Assembly: GCA_036525795.1 (NCBI GenBank)
Contig: DATCZS010000116.1
Span: 1-44,460 of the forward strand
Direction of reading: 5' to 3'
Length of the DNA: 44,460 bases
DNA from: DATCZS01 sp036525795
GTDB lineage: Bacteria; Actinomycetota; Acidimicrobiia; Spongiisociales; ZC4RG35
The notes beneath the pieces were generated by a model. It saw nothing but the letters and a program-made list of their open reading frames with translations. It made no database searches and was not told the DNA's origin. Position 1 is the stretch's first letter. The number at the start of each line of letters is the position of its first letter. Positions 32,574 to 40,360 of the stretch are shown here, in pieces. Made by a program: the position numbers and the translations under genes.

Positions 32574-33532
32574 TTCGCCTCTCTCAACTGGACCACTCCC
32601 CGCACGGAACCGACCGGTTCCTCACCACCCAACACCGGACGCGCCAGCGCCATTCCGAGTCGATCGGCGCCACCATGCGGCACCCACCCCAGTTCGTCCA
32701 GCGTCGCCGCCAACAGCGGCGCCACTCCCCGATCCGACCCGTCCCAGACCTTGACGGCGATGGCACCGAACCCATGGACGGCCACCCCCAGGCAGGCTTC
32801 GGCGCCGCGCTTGGCGACCGCGTGCAGTTCGATGGCCACCGCCGCGTCTGCAGCGCCCACCCCCGACACCAGAGCAGGGAACCGGTGCATCGCGGTACGG
32901 ATCTCCAGGTACCCCTCGGAGACGGACAGCGAGGCGAACGCCCGCGCCAAGGACACCGTCGTGACCCGGAACACCGGCACCCCGCAACCGTCGATCCCCG
33001 TGGCGCCGTCGGCCAGGGCGCCGATACTCGTCATCTCGGCGGCGACGGCCTGCTGCAACGGATGTTCCGGTGACAGGTAGCTCGCCGGATCCCAGCCCTG
33101 AGCCACGCAGGCGCGCAGCATCGCTGCGTGCTTGCCGGAACAGTTGTTGTACACCCGCCTCGCCGTGAGGTCGCCGGCCGCGGCACGGCGCCGGTCGGCG
33201 GACTTCGAGAGGGGCCGGGCGGGCGGGCACTTCAGATCGGACTCTTTGAGCCCTGCCGACTCGAGCATCTCACGGACCAGGGCGACATGAATCGGATCCC
33301 CGTCGTGGCTCGCACACGCAACCGCCAGCTGCTCCGGTCCGAGCGCGGCTCCCAGGCTCTGTGCCACCTTGGCCTGGAACGGTTTGGCGGAGGATCGGGC
33401 GAAGAAGCGGCGTTCCACGTCGCCCGCCACCCCTGTCAACCGGCCACGGGGGTCGCACGCTGCCACGGATGCGGTGTGTTCCGCCTCGATCAGCCCGCTT
33501 CGAGCGACGAGCGCGACGGCGGTAGCGGTCAC
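32570..33532 (-). CDS. L-asparaginase II family protein
   Basis: The 320-residue protein belongs to the Asparaginase_II family (Rhizobium etli type), thought to hydrolyse asparagine to aspartate and ammonia. Family features are the early serine-lysine segment FFARSSAKPFQA, the ACASHDGDPIHV region, YNNCSGKHAAML and GIDGCGVPVF. Conserved Ser and Lys in ARSSAKP and the CSGKH motif are intact. The start is GTG at 33532. It is the first gene of the mshA-containing operon, with an 18-bp perfect palindrome 20 bp upstream of its start. Confidence 0.85.
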   Translation of the reverse strand: MTATAVALVARSGLIEAEHTASVAACDPRGRLTGVAGDVERRFFARSSAKPFQAKVAQSLGAALGPEQLAVACASHDGDPIHVALVREMLESAGLKESDLKCPPARPLSKSADRRRAAAGDLTARRVYNNCSGKHAAMLRACVAQGWDPASYLSPEHPLQQAVAAEMTSIGALADGATGIDGCGVPVFRVTTVSLARAFASLSVSEGYLEIRTAMHRFPALVSGVGAADAAVAIELHAVAKRGAEACLGVAVHGFGAIAVKVWDGSDRGVAPLLAATLDELGWVPHGGADRLGMALARPVLGGEEPVGSVRGVVQLREAK

Positions 33533-33551
33533 CGACCCGGCCCCCCGAGGC

Positions 33552-33569
33552 CCGGGCAGGCCTGCCCGG
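33552..33569. promoter_or_regulatory. 18-bp perfect palindrome upstream of the asparaginase gene
   Basis: CCGGGCAGGCCTGCCCGG is fully symmetric with no spacer. It lies between the AmfC/RsiG-like stop (33613) and the asparaginase start (33532). It may be an operator. A terminator is less likely because there is no loop or T tract. Confidence 0.4.
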
Positions 33570-33612
33570 CGGTGTCTGTGGTCGTCACGAAGAAAGCGCC
33601 GTGGCCGTAGGC

Positions 33613-34140
33613 TCAGGAACCGACCCGATCGGCCTGCCCGGTCCGATACCGCTCGGCGATGGCCGCCGAAATCCGGTCGGCCACCTCCTGCACCTTGCGG
33701 CGCTGGTCGGAGTAGTCGCCGGCCAACGCGGCGACCGCGTCGATGGCGGCTGCCAGGCCCTCGTCGTCGATCTGGTCGAGCCGGGTGAGGGCGTCGTCTC
33801 CCAGAACGAAGTCCACCGTGCGCCTGCCCACGTCCGGCAGAGGAGGAATGTCGGTGATCACGTGCCTCATCACCGGCTCGTGATCTCCGGCCGGCTGCGG
33901 ATCGGAGAGGATCTCCGGCAGGGCCTCGATGAGGCTCCGGGTCTCCTCCCCGCTTCTGCGTCGCTGCTCGAAGCGCAGCATGTCGAGCCGCCCGTGAAGC
34001 AGACGCCGGTAGTAGGAGAGTTCGTTCTCGACGTCGTTGGCCAGCTGACGCCGCTCCCGCAGCACCTCGATCTCGACCGAATCGAGATCCGAGCCGAAAG
34101 TCTCGTCGAGGATGATGTCTGTGCGGCGGCGCGAAGGCAT
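33613..34140 (-). CDS. AmfC/RsiG-like putative c-di-GMP-responsive anti-sigma factor
   Basis: The 175-residue helical protein fits the actinobacterial AmfC/RsiG group (annotated aerial mycelium formation protein), in which a coiled coil binds c-di-GMP and holds a WhiG-type sigma factor. RsiG proteins use the motif E(X)3S(X)2R(X)3Q(X)3D. Here a single copy is seen with H in place of Q: E38, S42, R45, H49, D53, in a segment around ENELSYYRRLLHGRLDMLRF. One copy per chain would suit a homodimer. The second half has MRHVITDIPPLPDVGRRTVD and ends in a charged helix. The start is ATG at 34140. No sigma factor gene is visible beside it. Confidence 0.65.
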   Translation of the reverse strand: MPSRRRTDIILDETFGSDLDSVEIEVLRERRQLANDVENELSYYRRLLHGRLDMLRFEQRRRSGEETRSLIEALPEILSDPQPAGDHEPVMRHVITDIPPLPDVGRRTVDFVLGDDALTRLDQIDDEGLAAAIDAVAALAGDYSDQRRKVQEVADRISAAIAERYRTGQADRVGS

Positions 34141-34153
34141 GACCTGATCCTAC

Positions 34154-35245
34154 CTAGCAGACGCCACGCACCGTTGGATACGGATTGACGGCTGCCGCTC
34201 CTCGCCCTCCAGGGTGGATCTCGAAATGAAGGTGCGGGCTTCCTCCCCGGGCGTTGCCGGTGTCTCCGTTGTAGCCGATCACCGTGACGCCGCCGCTCAC
34301 CCGCTGCCCGTTCGACACGTTCCACGACGCCAGGTGGGCGTAGTAGTAGGCGAACCCGTTGTCGGCGACCAGCCAGACCGACTTGCCGCCGAGCCCCCCG
34401 TTCCCGACCAGGACGTATCCGTCACCAGAGGCAACCAGCGGCGCATTCCACGGGCCGAACATGTCGACGCCCTTGTGGCGACGCCCACCGGATCGAGGAA
34501 ACCCCCACGAGTCGATGAACGACGAGCCGGGGAAGGGGCAGCTGAACCCGCTGATCGAAGGGATGCCGGCTGCGCCGCCTCCGCGGGCGGCGGCGCGGCG
34601 GGCGGCCTCGGCTGCCAGCTGCGCCTGGTAGCGGCGGTTCAGCGCCTGACAGTCGGCGCTCAGTTCGGCGAATGCAGCCTGTTTCTCTTCGGAGATGGCC
34701 TGACTCTCGTCGGCGAAGGCCTTCTGCTCTGCCTCGAGCTCCCTCAACTGGGCGTCGATCTTCACGAGTTCGTCCTGGAGCCGTTCGAGCTCGGATTTGG
34801 AGGCGAGGAGATCGTCCAGTGATCCCATCTCGTCTTCGGTGGCGAGGGAGAGGAACTCCGTCCCGGTGATGATCTCGTCCACCGAGTCTGCGAACAGCAC
34901 GAGGTCGGATCCCGAACCGCCCTGCATGTAGAGCGCAACCGCCAGGTCCTGGATTCGGACCTCGATGTCCTCGATCTCGGATTGACGGAACTCGACACGC
35001 TCGACGGCCCGCTCCCGCTTGTACTCGACCGCGGCGACCTCGTTCTGGGTGGCCTCCCATGCGAGGTTGGCCTCGATGAACTTCTCCTCGGCCGCCTTGA
35101 AGACGGCGTACTGCTCTCGGGACGCGGCGCACGCCTCGTCCACCTCGGACTTCGTCACCGAGAAGGCAGGCGACTGCGACAACGACCCGACCAACACGGC
35201 GACCAGGAAGAAGGACAGCCGGCGAGCGAACATGCGACCGGACAT
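34154..35245 (-). CDS. Secreted coiled-coil M23 peptidase (NlpD/EnvC-like murein hydrolase or activator)
   Basis: The 363-residue protein has a signal peptide (FARRLSFFLVAVLVGSLSQ), a long coiled coil (about residues 30-225, rich in Glu/Lys/Gln) and a C-terminal M23 domain. The zinc ligands expected in LytM-type enzymes are present as HKGVD, HLHFE and the preceding region, so it may be an active endopeptidase rather than a pure activator. A glycine-rich loop RGGGAAGIPSISG links coil and peptidase. The cytoplasm-proximal coil suggests FtsEX-type regulation, but no ftsX is here. The start is ATG at 35245, with ATG at 35233 as an alternative. Confidence 0.85.
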   Translation of the reverse strand: MSGRMFARRLSFFLVAVLVGSLSQSPAFSVTKSEVDEACAASREQYAVFKAAEEKFIEANLAWEATQNEVAAVEYKRERAVERVEFRQSEIEDIEVRIQDLAVALYMQGGSGSDLVLFADSVDEIITGTEFLSLATEDEMGSLDDLLASKSELERLQDELVKIDAQLRELEAEQKAFADESQAISEEKQAAFAELSADCQALNRRYQAQLAAEAARRAAARGGGAAGIPSISGFSCPFPGSSFIDSWGFPRSGGRRHKGVDMFGPWNAPLVASGDGYVLVGNGGLGGKSVWLVADNGFAYYYAHLASWNVSNGQRVSGGVTVIGYNGDTGNARGGSPHLHFEIHPGGRGAAAVNPYPTVRGVC

Positions 35246-35406
35246 TGCCGGATCATGGTACCGGTGCCCGGAGAATCGGGGAATCGCCCTCTTCGACGCC
35301 GGGTCCCGCCCAGCCGAGCGACTTCGTCGACCCGGGTTGCGGGAGGCCACATGTCGCCGGCGCCGGCCACATTCGGACGGCACCCTCGGTGGGCTAGCCT
35401 GCCCGG

Positions 35407-35769
35407 ATGGCGGCGGTGCTGTGGGTGGCGTTCGGCGGGGCGGCCGGATCGGTGATCCGGTACCTGATCTCGGATGCCCTCAACCGGCGCGACGCACCGT
35501 GGGGGACGATCGTGGTCAACCTCGTCGGCTCCCTGGCACTCGGCGTGGTGATCGGCTGGTTCGCCCGCCGCAACGCCGACTCGCTGGTGCGAGTGGCGCT
35601 CGGGGCCGGGTTTCTCGGTGGCTTCACGACATTCTCCGCCTGGGCGGTCGAGACGGTCGCCCTCACCGACGACGGTCTGATCGGGCGGGCCCTCGCCAAC
35701 GTCTTCATCTCGATGGTCGCCGCCATCCTTCTCGCCGGGGTGGGTCTGGCGATCGGCCGGAGCATCTGA
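35407..35769 (+). CDS. crcB: CrcB/Fluc fluoride channel
   Basis: The 120-residue four-helix protein exports fluoride as a dual-topology dimer. Motifs include the start GGAAGSVIRYLI, GTIVVNLVGSLALG with the pore asparagine, and GFLGGFTTFSAWAVE with the fluoride-coordinating phenylalanine box. Single copy, normal length. A fluoride riboswitch was not recognised in the upstream gap (35246-35406). The TGA stop is also the first bases of a 30-unit heptad array. Confidence 0.92.
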   Translation: MAAVLWVAFGGAAGSVIRYLISDALNRRDAPWGTIVVNLVGSLALGVVIGWFARRNADSLVRVALGAGFLGGFTTFSAWAVETVALTDDGLIGRALANVFISMVAAILLAGVGLAIGRSI

Positions 35770-35977
35770 GACGCGAGACGTGAGACGTGACATGTGCGAC
35801 GTGCGACGTGCGACGTGCGACGTGACACGTGCGACGTGCGACGTGCGACGTGAGACGTGACACGTGAGACGTGAGACGTGACACGTGACACGTGCGACGT
35901 GAGACGTGAGACGTGAGACGTGCGACGTGCGACGTGCGACGTGAGACGTGAGACGTGCGACGTGCGACGTGCGACCC
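35768..35977 (+). repeat. 7-bp tandem repeat array, 30 units
   Basis: Units are GCGACGT, GAGACGT, GACACGT and one GACATGT, 30 units without indels. It fills exactly the gap between the crcB stop (TGA, 35767-35769) and the stop of the convergent MoaD/CdsA-like gene (35977-35979). Each unit contains ACGT, giving it one ACGT every 7 bp (three units make 21 bp, about two helical turns). Confidence 0.97.
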
Positions 35978-36978
35978 TACGCCACCAGACGCAATGTGAG
36001 GAAGAACAGGGGGGCGGCCAGGACGATGCCGTCGAGCAACGACGTCCAGCCCGGGGAGCGCTCCACCAGGATCACCCGCCTGGTGCGCAGGATCGATCCG
36101 AACCCCCTTCCCGCCACGAGGGCGGCGGCCACCACGACGCCGGCGATCAGGAACGACACCAGGTCGAGACCCCACACCGCCGCCGCCACCACGGAAGCCA
36201 GGATGGCAGTGGCTGCCGTGGCGGTGAACGGGTCGCCGAACGGCAGATGCGTGAACTGTTCGAGCACCAGTGCCACCACCACGGTGCTGAAGGCGATCAC
36301 GAGGAACACACCGATCACCGCAGTCGATTGAACGAACAGCGAGCGGGCGAGCACCAGGACACCCGTGGCGAGGGCCGCCTGCAGAGAGAGCACGGAGACC
36401 GGCGAGATGATCGCGAGGATGCGCGAGGAGTCCGATCCCACCGCCCACAGCAGAGGGAGCACGACCCCGCCGGCCGCGGCCACAGCCAGTCCGGGGGGGC
36501 CGAGCAGCCACACGGACACGACCGCCACCACGATGGCTGCCATCGCCGGCAGCACGGGCAGGTCCGTTCCGCGGAACGACACCGTGTTGACGACGTCCCC
36601 GACCCACACCGCCACCACGGCCACGACGGCGGGCGCCCACCACGCCGGATCGTCGAGGACGTTGGCGATCACCAGAACGGCGACCAGACCCAACGGAACC
36701 CCCACCTCGGACAATCCGAATGCCGGGCGTTCGAGCATGGCCGAGCCCCCGGACACCGGCGGGATCAGCGCCACTTCGTCGTCGGCCGAGACCTGCTGGG
36801 ACGGTTCCGCTTCCTCGCCGTTGACCCACACCCTGGCGTTGCCGAGGCTGCGTTCGAAGGCGCTGCCGTAGCGGCGCCCGGCTTCGGCGAGCACCTCGGC
36901 CACGGTCGCCCCGTCGATGTCGGTCGAGCCGACACCGGCGATGTCCCGCAACCCGGCGAACATTCTCAGCCGCGCCAT
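35977..36978 (-). CDS. Fusion of MoaD-like beta-grasp domain to CdsA-like membrane domain
   Basis: Residues 1-78 match MoaD/ThiS sulfur-carrier proteins: RLRMFAGLRDIAGV, a helix LAEAGRRYGSAFERSL, VWVNGEEAEP and ADDEVALIPPVSGG. The Gly-Gly end is internal, not C-terminal, because the frame continues for 255 residues of about eight membrane helices. The last helices resemble phosphatidate cytidylyltransferase (CdsA): the C-terminal SPGWTSLLDGIVLAAPLFF recalls the PGHGGxxDRxDS region, with most catalytic residues changed. The start is ATG at 36978. No stop separates the two parts. I do not know its function. A membrane-anchored ubiquitin-like module is the simplest reading. Confidence 0.65.
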   Translation of the reverse strand: MARLRMFAGLRDIAGVGSTDIDGATVAEVLAEAGRRYGSAFERSLGNARVWVNGEEAEPSQQVSADDEVALIPPVSGGSAMLERPAFGLSEVGVPLGLVAVLVIANVLDDPAWWAPAVVAVVAVWVGDVVNTVSFRGTDLPVLPAMAAIVVAVVSVWLLGPPGLAVAAAGGVVLPLLWAVGSDSSRILAIISPVSVLSLQAALATGVLVLARSLFVQSTAVIGVFLVIAFSTVVVALVLEQFTHLPFGDPFTATAATAILASVVAAAVWGLDLVSFLIAGVVVAAALVAGRGFGSILRTRRVILVERSPGWTSLLDGIVLAAPLFFLTLRLVA

Positions 36979-37102
36979 CCCCCCACGCTAGCGTCACCCG
37001 GCCCCGAATCCGGGCCGTCATCGGGGTCGGCTTCGGTGGGTTCGTTCGACTCCCGACCGAACCCCTTCTCCCCAGCGGTCGAGCTGTCCTACCCTGGCGG
37101 CG

Positions 37103-37513
37103 ATGTCAGTCGAGACTCCGCTCGTGGCCGTGGACATCCCCCTGGTTGGCGACGAGCGACACAAGAACTGGGCGAAGGTGGTCTACTCGGTCGACCCGGC
37201 CAAGTCGTCGGGGTGGGCCTTCGTGGGCGACTTCATCGCCGCCGGCGGCATCCAGGACGTTCCGGCCGGCGCGGTGGTGCTCGTCTACGGCGAACGGGGC
37301 TCGCGGTCCAACCCCCAGATCGAGGCGAGGGTCTACCAGGCGAACGCCGATGCGACCCTCAGCCATCACCAGACCGCCAAGGGGCGCGCCTGGGCGCGAA
37401 CCATTCGCGACACCGTGCAGCACTTGATCGACGATCCGCGTCCGCCCGACCCCGACCTCTCGTGGATCTCAGACCAGGCGCTCCTCGCCGAGATCCAGCG
37501 GAGAGGGCTGTAG
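37103..37513 (+). CDS. Conserved-looking protein of unknown function
   Basis: The 136-residue protein has no signal, membrane helix or motif I recognise. The N-terminal half is strand-rich (VAVDIPLV, AKVVYSVD, GAVVLVYGERGS). A basic central stretch ends HHQTAKGRAWARTIRDTVQHLID and the C-terminus is Pro-rich then helical. The start is ATG at 37103. Its codon use is like its neighbours. It is separated by 90 bp from the quinone oxidoreductase and does not clearly belong to an operon. Confidence 0.6.
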   Translation: MSVETPLVAVDIPLVGDERHKNWAKVVYSVDPAKSSGWAFVGDFIAAGGIQDVPAGAVVLVYGERGSRSNPQIEARVYQANADATLSHHQTAKGRAWARTIRDTVQHLIDDPRPPDPDLSWISDQALLAEIQRRGL

Positions 37514-37541
37514 CCGCCTGCGAAGATCGCAGAGGGTCGAC

Positions 37542-37570
37542 CGGGGGTGGTCAGGGGGTGGTCAGGGGTG
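37542..37570. repeat. Short tandem repeat GGGGGTGGTCA
   Basis: About two and a half copies of an 11-12-bp unit (GGGGGTGGTCA) lie 34 bp upstream of the quinone oxidoreductase start. It could be part of the promoter region or simple low-complexity sequence. Confidence 0.45.
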
Positions 37571-37603
37571 CCGGACGGGCTGTCGCGCCCTACCCTCGCG
37601 GGC

Positions 37604-38572
37604 ATGCATGCTGTTCGCATCCACGCCACCGGCGGGCTCGAAGTCCTGACGTACGAGGAGATCGCTGCCCCGACACCGGGAGAAGGGCAGGTGGTGGTCG
37701 AAGTCGCGGCCGCCGGCCTCAACTACATCGACACCTACCACCGCAAAGGTCTCTATCCGATGGAGCTTCCCATGACCCTCGGCCTGGAAGGCTCGGGCAC
37801 GGTGGCGGCGGTGGGCGACGGGGTCACCGCGCTGTCGACCGGCGACAGAGTCGCCTGGTCGAACGCACTGGGGAGCTACGCCGATCTGGTGGCGGTTCCG
37901 GCACAACTGGCGATGAAAGTGCCCGACGACGTGGATCTGGAGCAGGCGGCAGCGGTCATGCTGCAGGGGATGACCGCCCACTACCTGGCGCTCGACACCT
38001 ACCCCCTGCGTCCGGGCGATCGTTGCCTGATTCACGCAGGCGCGGGCGGCGTCGGTCTGCTCCTCATCCAGGTGGCCAAGATGAGGGGAGCGGAAGTGTT
38101 CACCACGGTCGGCTCCGCCGACAAGGCGGCCCTCGCCAAGGCCGCCGGTGCCGACCACGTGATCAACTACCAGGTCAGCGAGTTCGGAGCCGCCGTCGAG
38201 GAGATCGCCGGACCGCGTCCCCTGGCAGTGGTCTATGACGGAGTGGGCAAGACGGTGTTCGATCGCAGCCTGGAGCTGCTGCGACCCCGGGGCACGATGG
38301 TCACCTACGGCAATGCCTCGGGGCCGGTCGATCCGGTGTCGCCGCTCCGTCTCATGCGGGGAGGCTCGCTGTATCTCACCCGGCCCACACTCTTCGACTA
38401 CATCGCCACCGAAGAGGCCTTCCGGCGCCGCTGCTCCGACCTCTTCTCCTGGATGGCGGCCGGGGAACTCGAGGTTCGGGTCGGTCACCGCATTCCACTG
38501 GCAGATGCCGCCGAGGCTCACCGGCTCCTCGAGGGCAGGATGACCACCGGCAAGGTTCTTCTGATCCCCTAG
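37604..38572 (+). CDS. NADPH:quinone oxidoreductase (zinc-independent MDR family)
   Basis: The 322-residue medium-chain reductase has the QOR layout: GroES-like N-terminal domain (MHAVRIHATGGLEVLTYEE, AGLNYIDTYHRKGLYP), LGLEGSGTVAAVGDGV, then the Rossmann fold LIHAGAGGVGLLLIQVAKMRGA. No catalytic-zinc cysteines are present, as expected for QOR. Later segments AVVYDGVGKTVFDRS and the closing HRLLEGRMTTGKVLLIP are typical. The start is ATG at 37604. It converges with the Gfo/Idh gene across a 6-bp gap. Confidence 0.9.
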   Translation: MHAVRIHATGGLEVLTYEEIAAPTPGEGQVVVEVAAAGLNYIDTYHRKGLYPMELPMTLGLEGSGTVAAVGDGVTALSTGDRVAWSNALGSYADLVAVPAQLAMKVPDDVDLEQAAAVMLQGMTAHYLALDTYPLRPGDRCLIHAGAGGVGLLLIQVAKMRGAEVFTTVGSADKAALAKAAGADHVINYQVSEFGAAVEEIAGPRPLAVVYDGVGKTVFDRSLELLRPRGTMVTYGNASGPVDPVSPLRLMRGGSLYLTRPTLFDYIATEEAFRRRCSDLFSWMAAGELEVRVGHRIPLADAAEAHRLLEGRMTTGKVLLIP

Positions 38573-38578
38573 TCGTAC

Positions 38579-39529
38579 TCAGAGCTCGGCGGCGATGCCG
38601 TCTATGACGCGCATCACCATCAGAGTGTCGTCGAGCGGGTGCATCGGGCTCTCGTGGAGACCCTCCGCCACACACCGCTGCACCTCCCGCACCTCCCAGC
38701 GATACCCCGAACCCGCGTACGACGTGTCGAGTTCGTCCACCAACCGGTCCTTCGACCACAACGTCAGCCGGGGACTGTGGTGGAACGGAGACGCGAGATG
38801 GATCCTCCCGTCTGGACCGCAGATCGTTGCCTCGATCGACGTGTCCGCAACGAAGCTGGATCCAAGCACCGACAGCACACCCCGGTCATGTCGAAGAAGG
38901 ACGGCGGTCTGGGCGTCGACCCCCGTGTGCGCCGGCACTGCCACGTGGGCTGTACGTTCGGGCGGGCCGGCGAGGAGACAGGCGAGCGTGAGCGGGTAGA
39001 TGCCCACATCGAGCAACGCCCCTCCTCCCTGAGAGGGATCGAACCAGCGCCGCGTGGGATCCGGCTCGGCAGGAAAACCGAAATCCGCCGCGATGTAGTG
39101 GAGTTCGCCGATTCGGCCCTGGTCGAGCCACTCGATCATCGGAGCCCAGAACGGCTGGAAGCGCATCCACATACCCTCCATGAGAAAGGTTCCCGTGGAC
39201 CGGGCGGTACCGACCAGTTGCTCGGCGTCGCCGAGCGAGGTCGTCACAGGCTTCTCGCACAGCACCGGCATGCCGTTGAGCAGGCTGATGGTGGCGTCTT
39301 CGAGGTGATTGTGATTCGACGACGCGACGTAGACACAGTCGACGTCGTCGCTCAGGGCCAGCGCCTCGGCGCTGTCGAACGCGGCGGGGATGCCGTGCGC
39401 CGCGGCGAATCGTTGGGCTCTCTCCTCTGACCGGGAGGCCACCGCGGTCACGACGGCGTCCTCCATGTGCCGGATGGTGTCGGCCATCGTCTCGGCGATC
39501 CCCCCCGTCCCGATGATGCCCCAGCGCAC
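38579..39529 (-). CDS. Gfo/Idh/MocA family oxidoreductase
   Basis: The 316-residue NAD(P)-dependent dehydrogenase is of the glucose-fructose oxidoreductase/inositol dehydrogenase family. The N-terminal Rossmann motif is WGIIGTGGIAETMA, followed by VASRSEERAQRFAAAHGIP and the EKP catalytic segment VLCEKPVTTS. The C-terminal domain has GGGALLDVGIYPLTLACLLAG. The substrate is unknown, and the MEGMWMRFQPFW run resembles trans-1,2-dihydrobenzene-diol dehydrogenase-like members. The start is GTG at 39529 with AAAGGTGG before it. Confidence 0.85.
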   Translation of the reverse strand: MRWGIIGTGGIAETMADTIRHMEDAVVTAVASRSEERAQRFAAAHGIPAAFDSAEALALSDDVDCVYVASSNHNHLEDATISLLNGMPVLCEKPVTTSLGDAEQLVGTARSTGTFLMEGMWMRFQPFWAPMIEWLDQGRIGELHYIAADFGFPAEPDPTRRWFDPSQGGGALLDVGIYPLTLACLLAGPPERTAHVAVPAHTGVDAQTAVLLRHDRGVLSVLGSSFVADTSIEATICGPDGRIHLASPFHHSPRLTLWSKDRLVDELDTSYAGSGYRWEVREVQRCVAEGLHESPMHPLDDTLMVMRVIDGIAAEL

Positions 39530-39632
39530 GCGGCCACCTTTCTTCGACTGACCCAAGCCTATGTGGCGCCTGCCGGTTCCGTGTGCTCTGACCGCATGTC
39601 CAGACACCCCGGCCGACGGCCCGACACAACAC

Positions 39633-39673
39633 GAAGACTGCCCCGGGATCGGTGGTCTCCCGGGGCAGTCTTC
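39633..39673 (-). terminator. Strong hairpin terminator for the acidic secreted protein gene
   Basis: GAAGACTGCCCCGGGA and TCCCGGGGCAGTCTTC form a perfect 16-bp stem around a 9-nt loop, 14 nt beyond the stop at 39688. It lies between tail and start of two leftward genes. Confidence 0.75.
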
Positions 39674-39687
39674 TGGGGAAGGTTGGA

Positions 39688-40179
39688 TCAGTCGTCCGAG
39701 CCGCTGCCCGATCCGCTGTTGTCTTCGTCGGGGTCGTCGTCATCGTCGACGCTGCCGGAACCGCTGTTGTCTTCGTCCGCGTCGTCGTCATCGTCGACGC
39801 TGCCGGGACCGCTGTTGTCTTCACGATCATCGACGGTGGCGTCGTCGCCGGTCGACCCGGTGCACCGGGGATCGTCGGCGTGCTCGGCCTCATCACACGG
39901 ACCGCTCACATCCACACCGGACGAATCCGTCGTCACCGTCGTCACCGACACCCCCGCGCACCGAGGATCATCGGCGTGCTCGGCCTCATCACACGGACCA
40001 CTCACATCCACACCCGCAGACGTGCTCGTGACGGTCGTCACCTTGGAACCCTCCGTCAGGTCGGAGAGCGAAGGGTTGTCGTCGACCATGGAGTCCCCGC
40101 CTTCGAGGGCGAACGCCGCTCCGGCGAGGGTGGTGATCAACGTGAGTGCTGCGAGAACCGTGGGGATCCGCGGGTTCAT
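39688..40179 (-). CDS. Secreted acidic repeat protein
   Basis: The 163-residue protein has a signal peptide (NPRIPTVLAALTLITTLAGAAFA). Two tandem copies of a roughly 30-residue module follow, with GVDVSGPCDEAEHADDPRC and two cysteines each. The C-terminal half is very acidic, with repeated DEDNSGSGSVDDDDD. I do not recognise a family. Aspartate-rich tails of this kind may bind calcium or act as a spacer, which is guesswork. It starts at ATG 40179 with an AAAGGAA Shine-Dalgarno. A direct repeat GGTCAAAG (40247 and 40258) lies upstream. Confidence 0.75.
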   Translation of the reverse strand: MNPRIPTVLAALTLITTLAGAAFALEGGDSMVDDNPSLSDLTEGSKVTTVTSTSAGVDVSGPCDEAEHADDPRCAGVSVTTVTTDSSGVDVSGPCDEAEHADDPRCTGSTGDDATVDDREDNSGPGSVDDDDDADEDNSGSGSVDDDDDPDEDNSGSGSGSDD

Positions 40180-40246
40180 CTGACTGTTCCTTTCCTCTTG
40201 GTTCGTTCAAGATGGCGGATCCGGCATTTCCCCCGCGTCAGCGGTT

Positions 40247-40265
40247 GGTCAAAGAACGGTCAAAG
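40247..40265. promoter_or_regulatory. Direct GGTCAAAG repeat upstream of the acidic protein gene
   Basis: GGTCAAAG occurs twice, 11 bp apart (one helical turn). On the minus strand it reads CTTTGACC, giving a TTGACC-like -35 box followed 17 nt later by AAATGC. It may be a promoter or operator. Confidence is limited. Confidence 0.35.
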
Positions 40266-40360
40266 CCGGGCGCCGGCCGACGGCACCGCAGGCGGAGGGC
40301 GGGCTGATCGACACGGGACCGGGGCGGTCCTCCACCGGCGAACACGAGGTCCGGTGGCTG

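Noticed and set aside
35246..35406. Fluoride riboswitch upstream of crcB
   Set aside because: I could not recognise the conserved pseudoknot sequence in this 161-bp gap.
35768..35977. Long open frames through the heptad arrays giving TSHVSRRTSHV or CDVRRAT repeat peptides
   Set aside because: A 7-bp repeat read in any frame makes a 21-bp peptide repeat; no start signals, no non-repeat coding signal and the same occurs in all arrays. They are not treated as genes.
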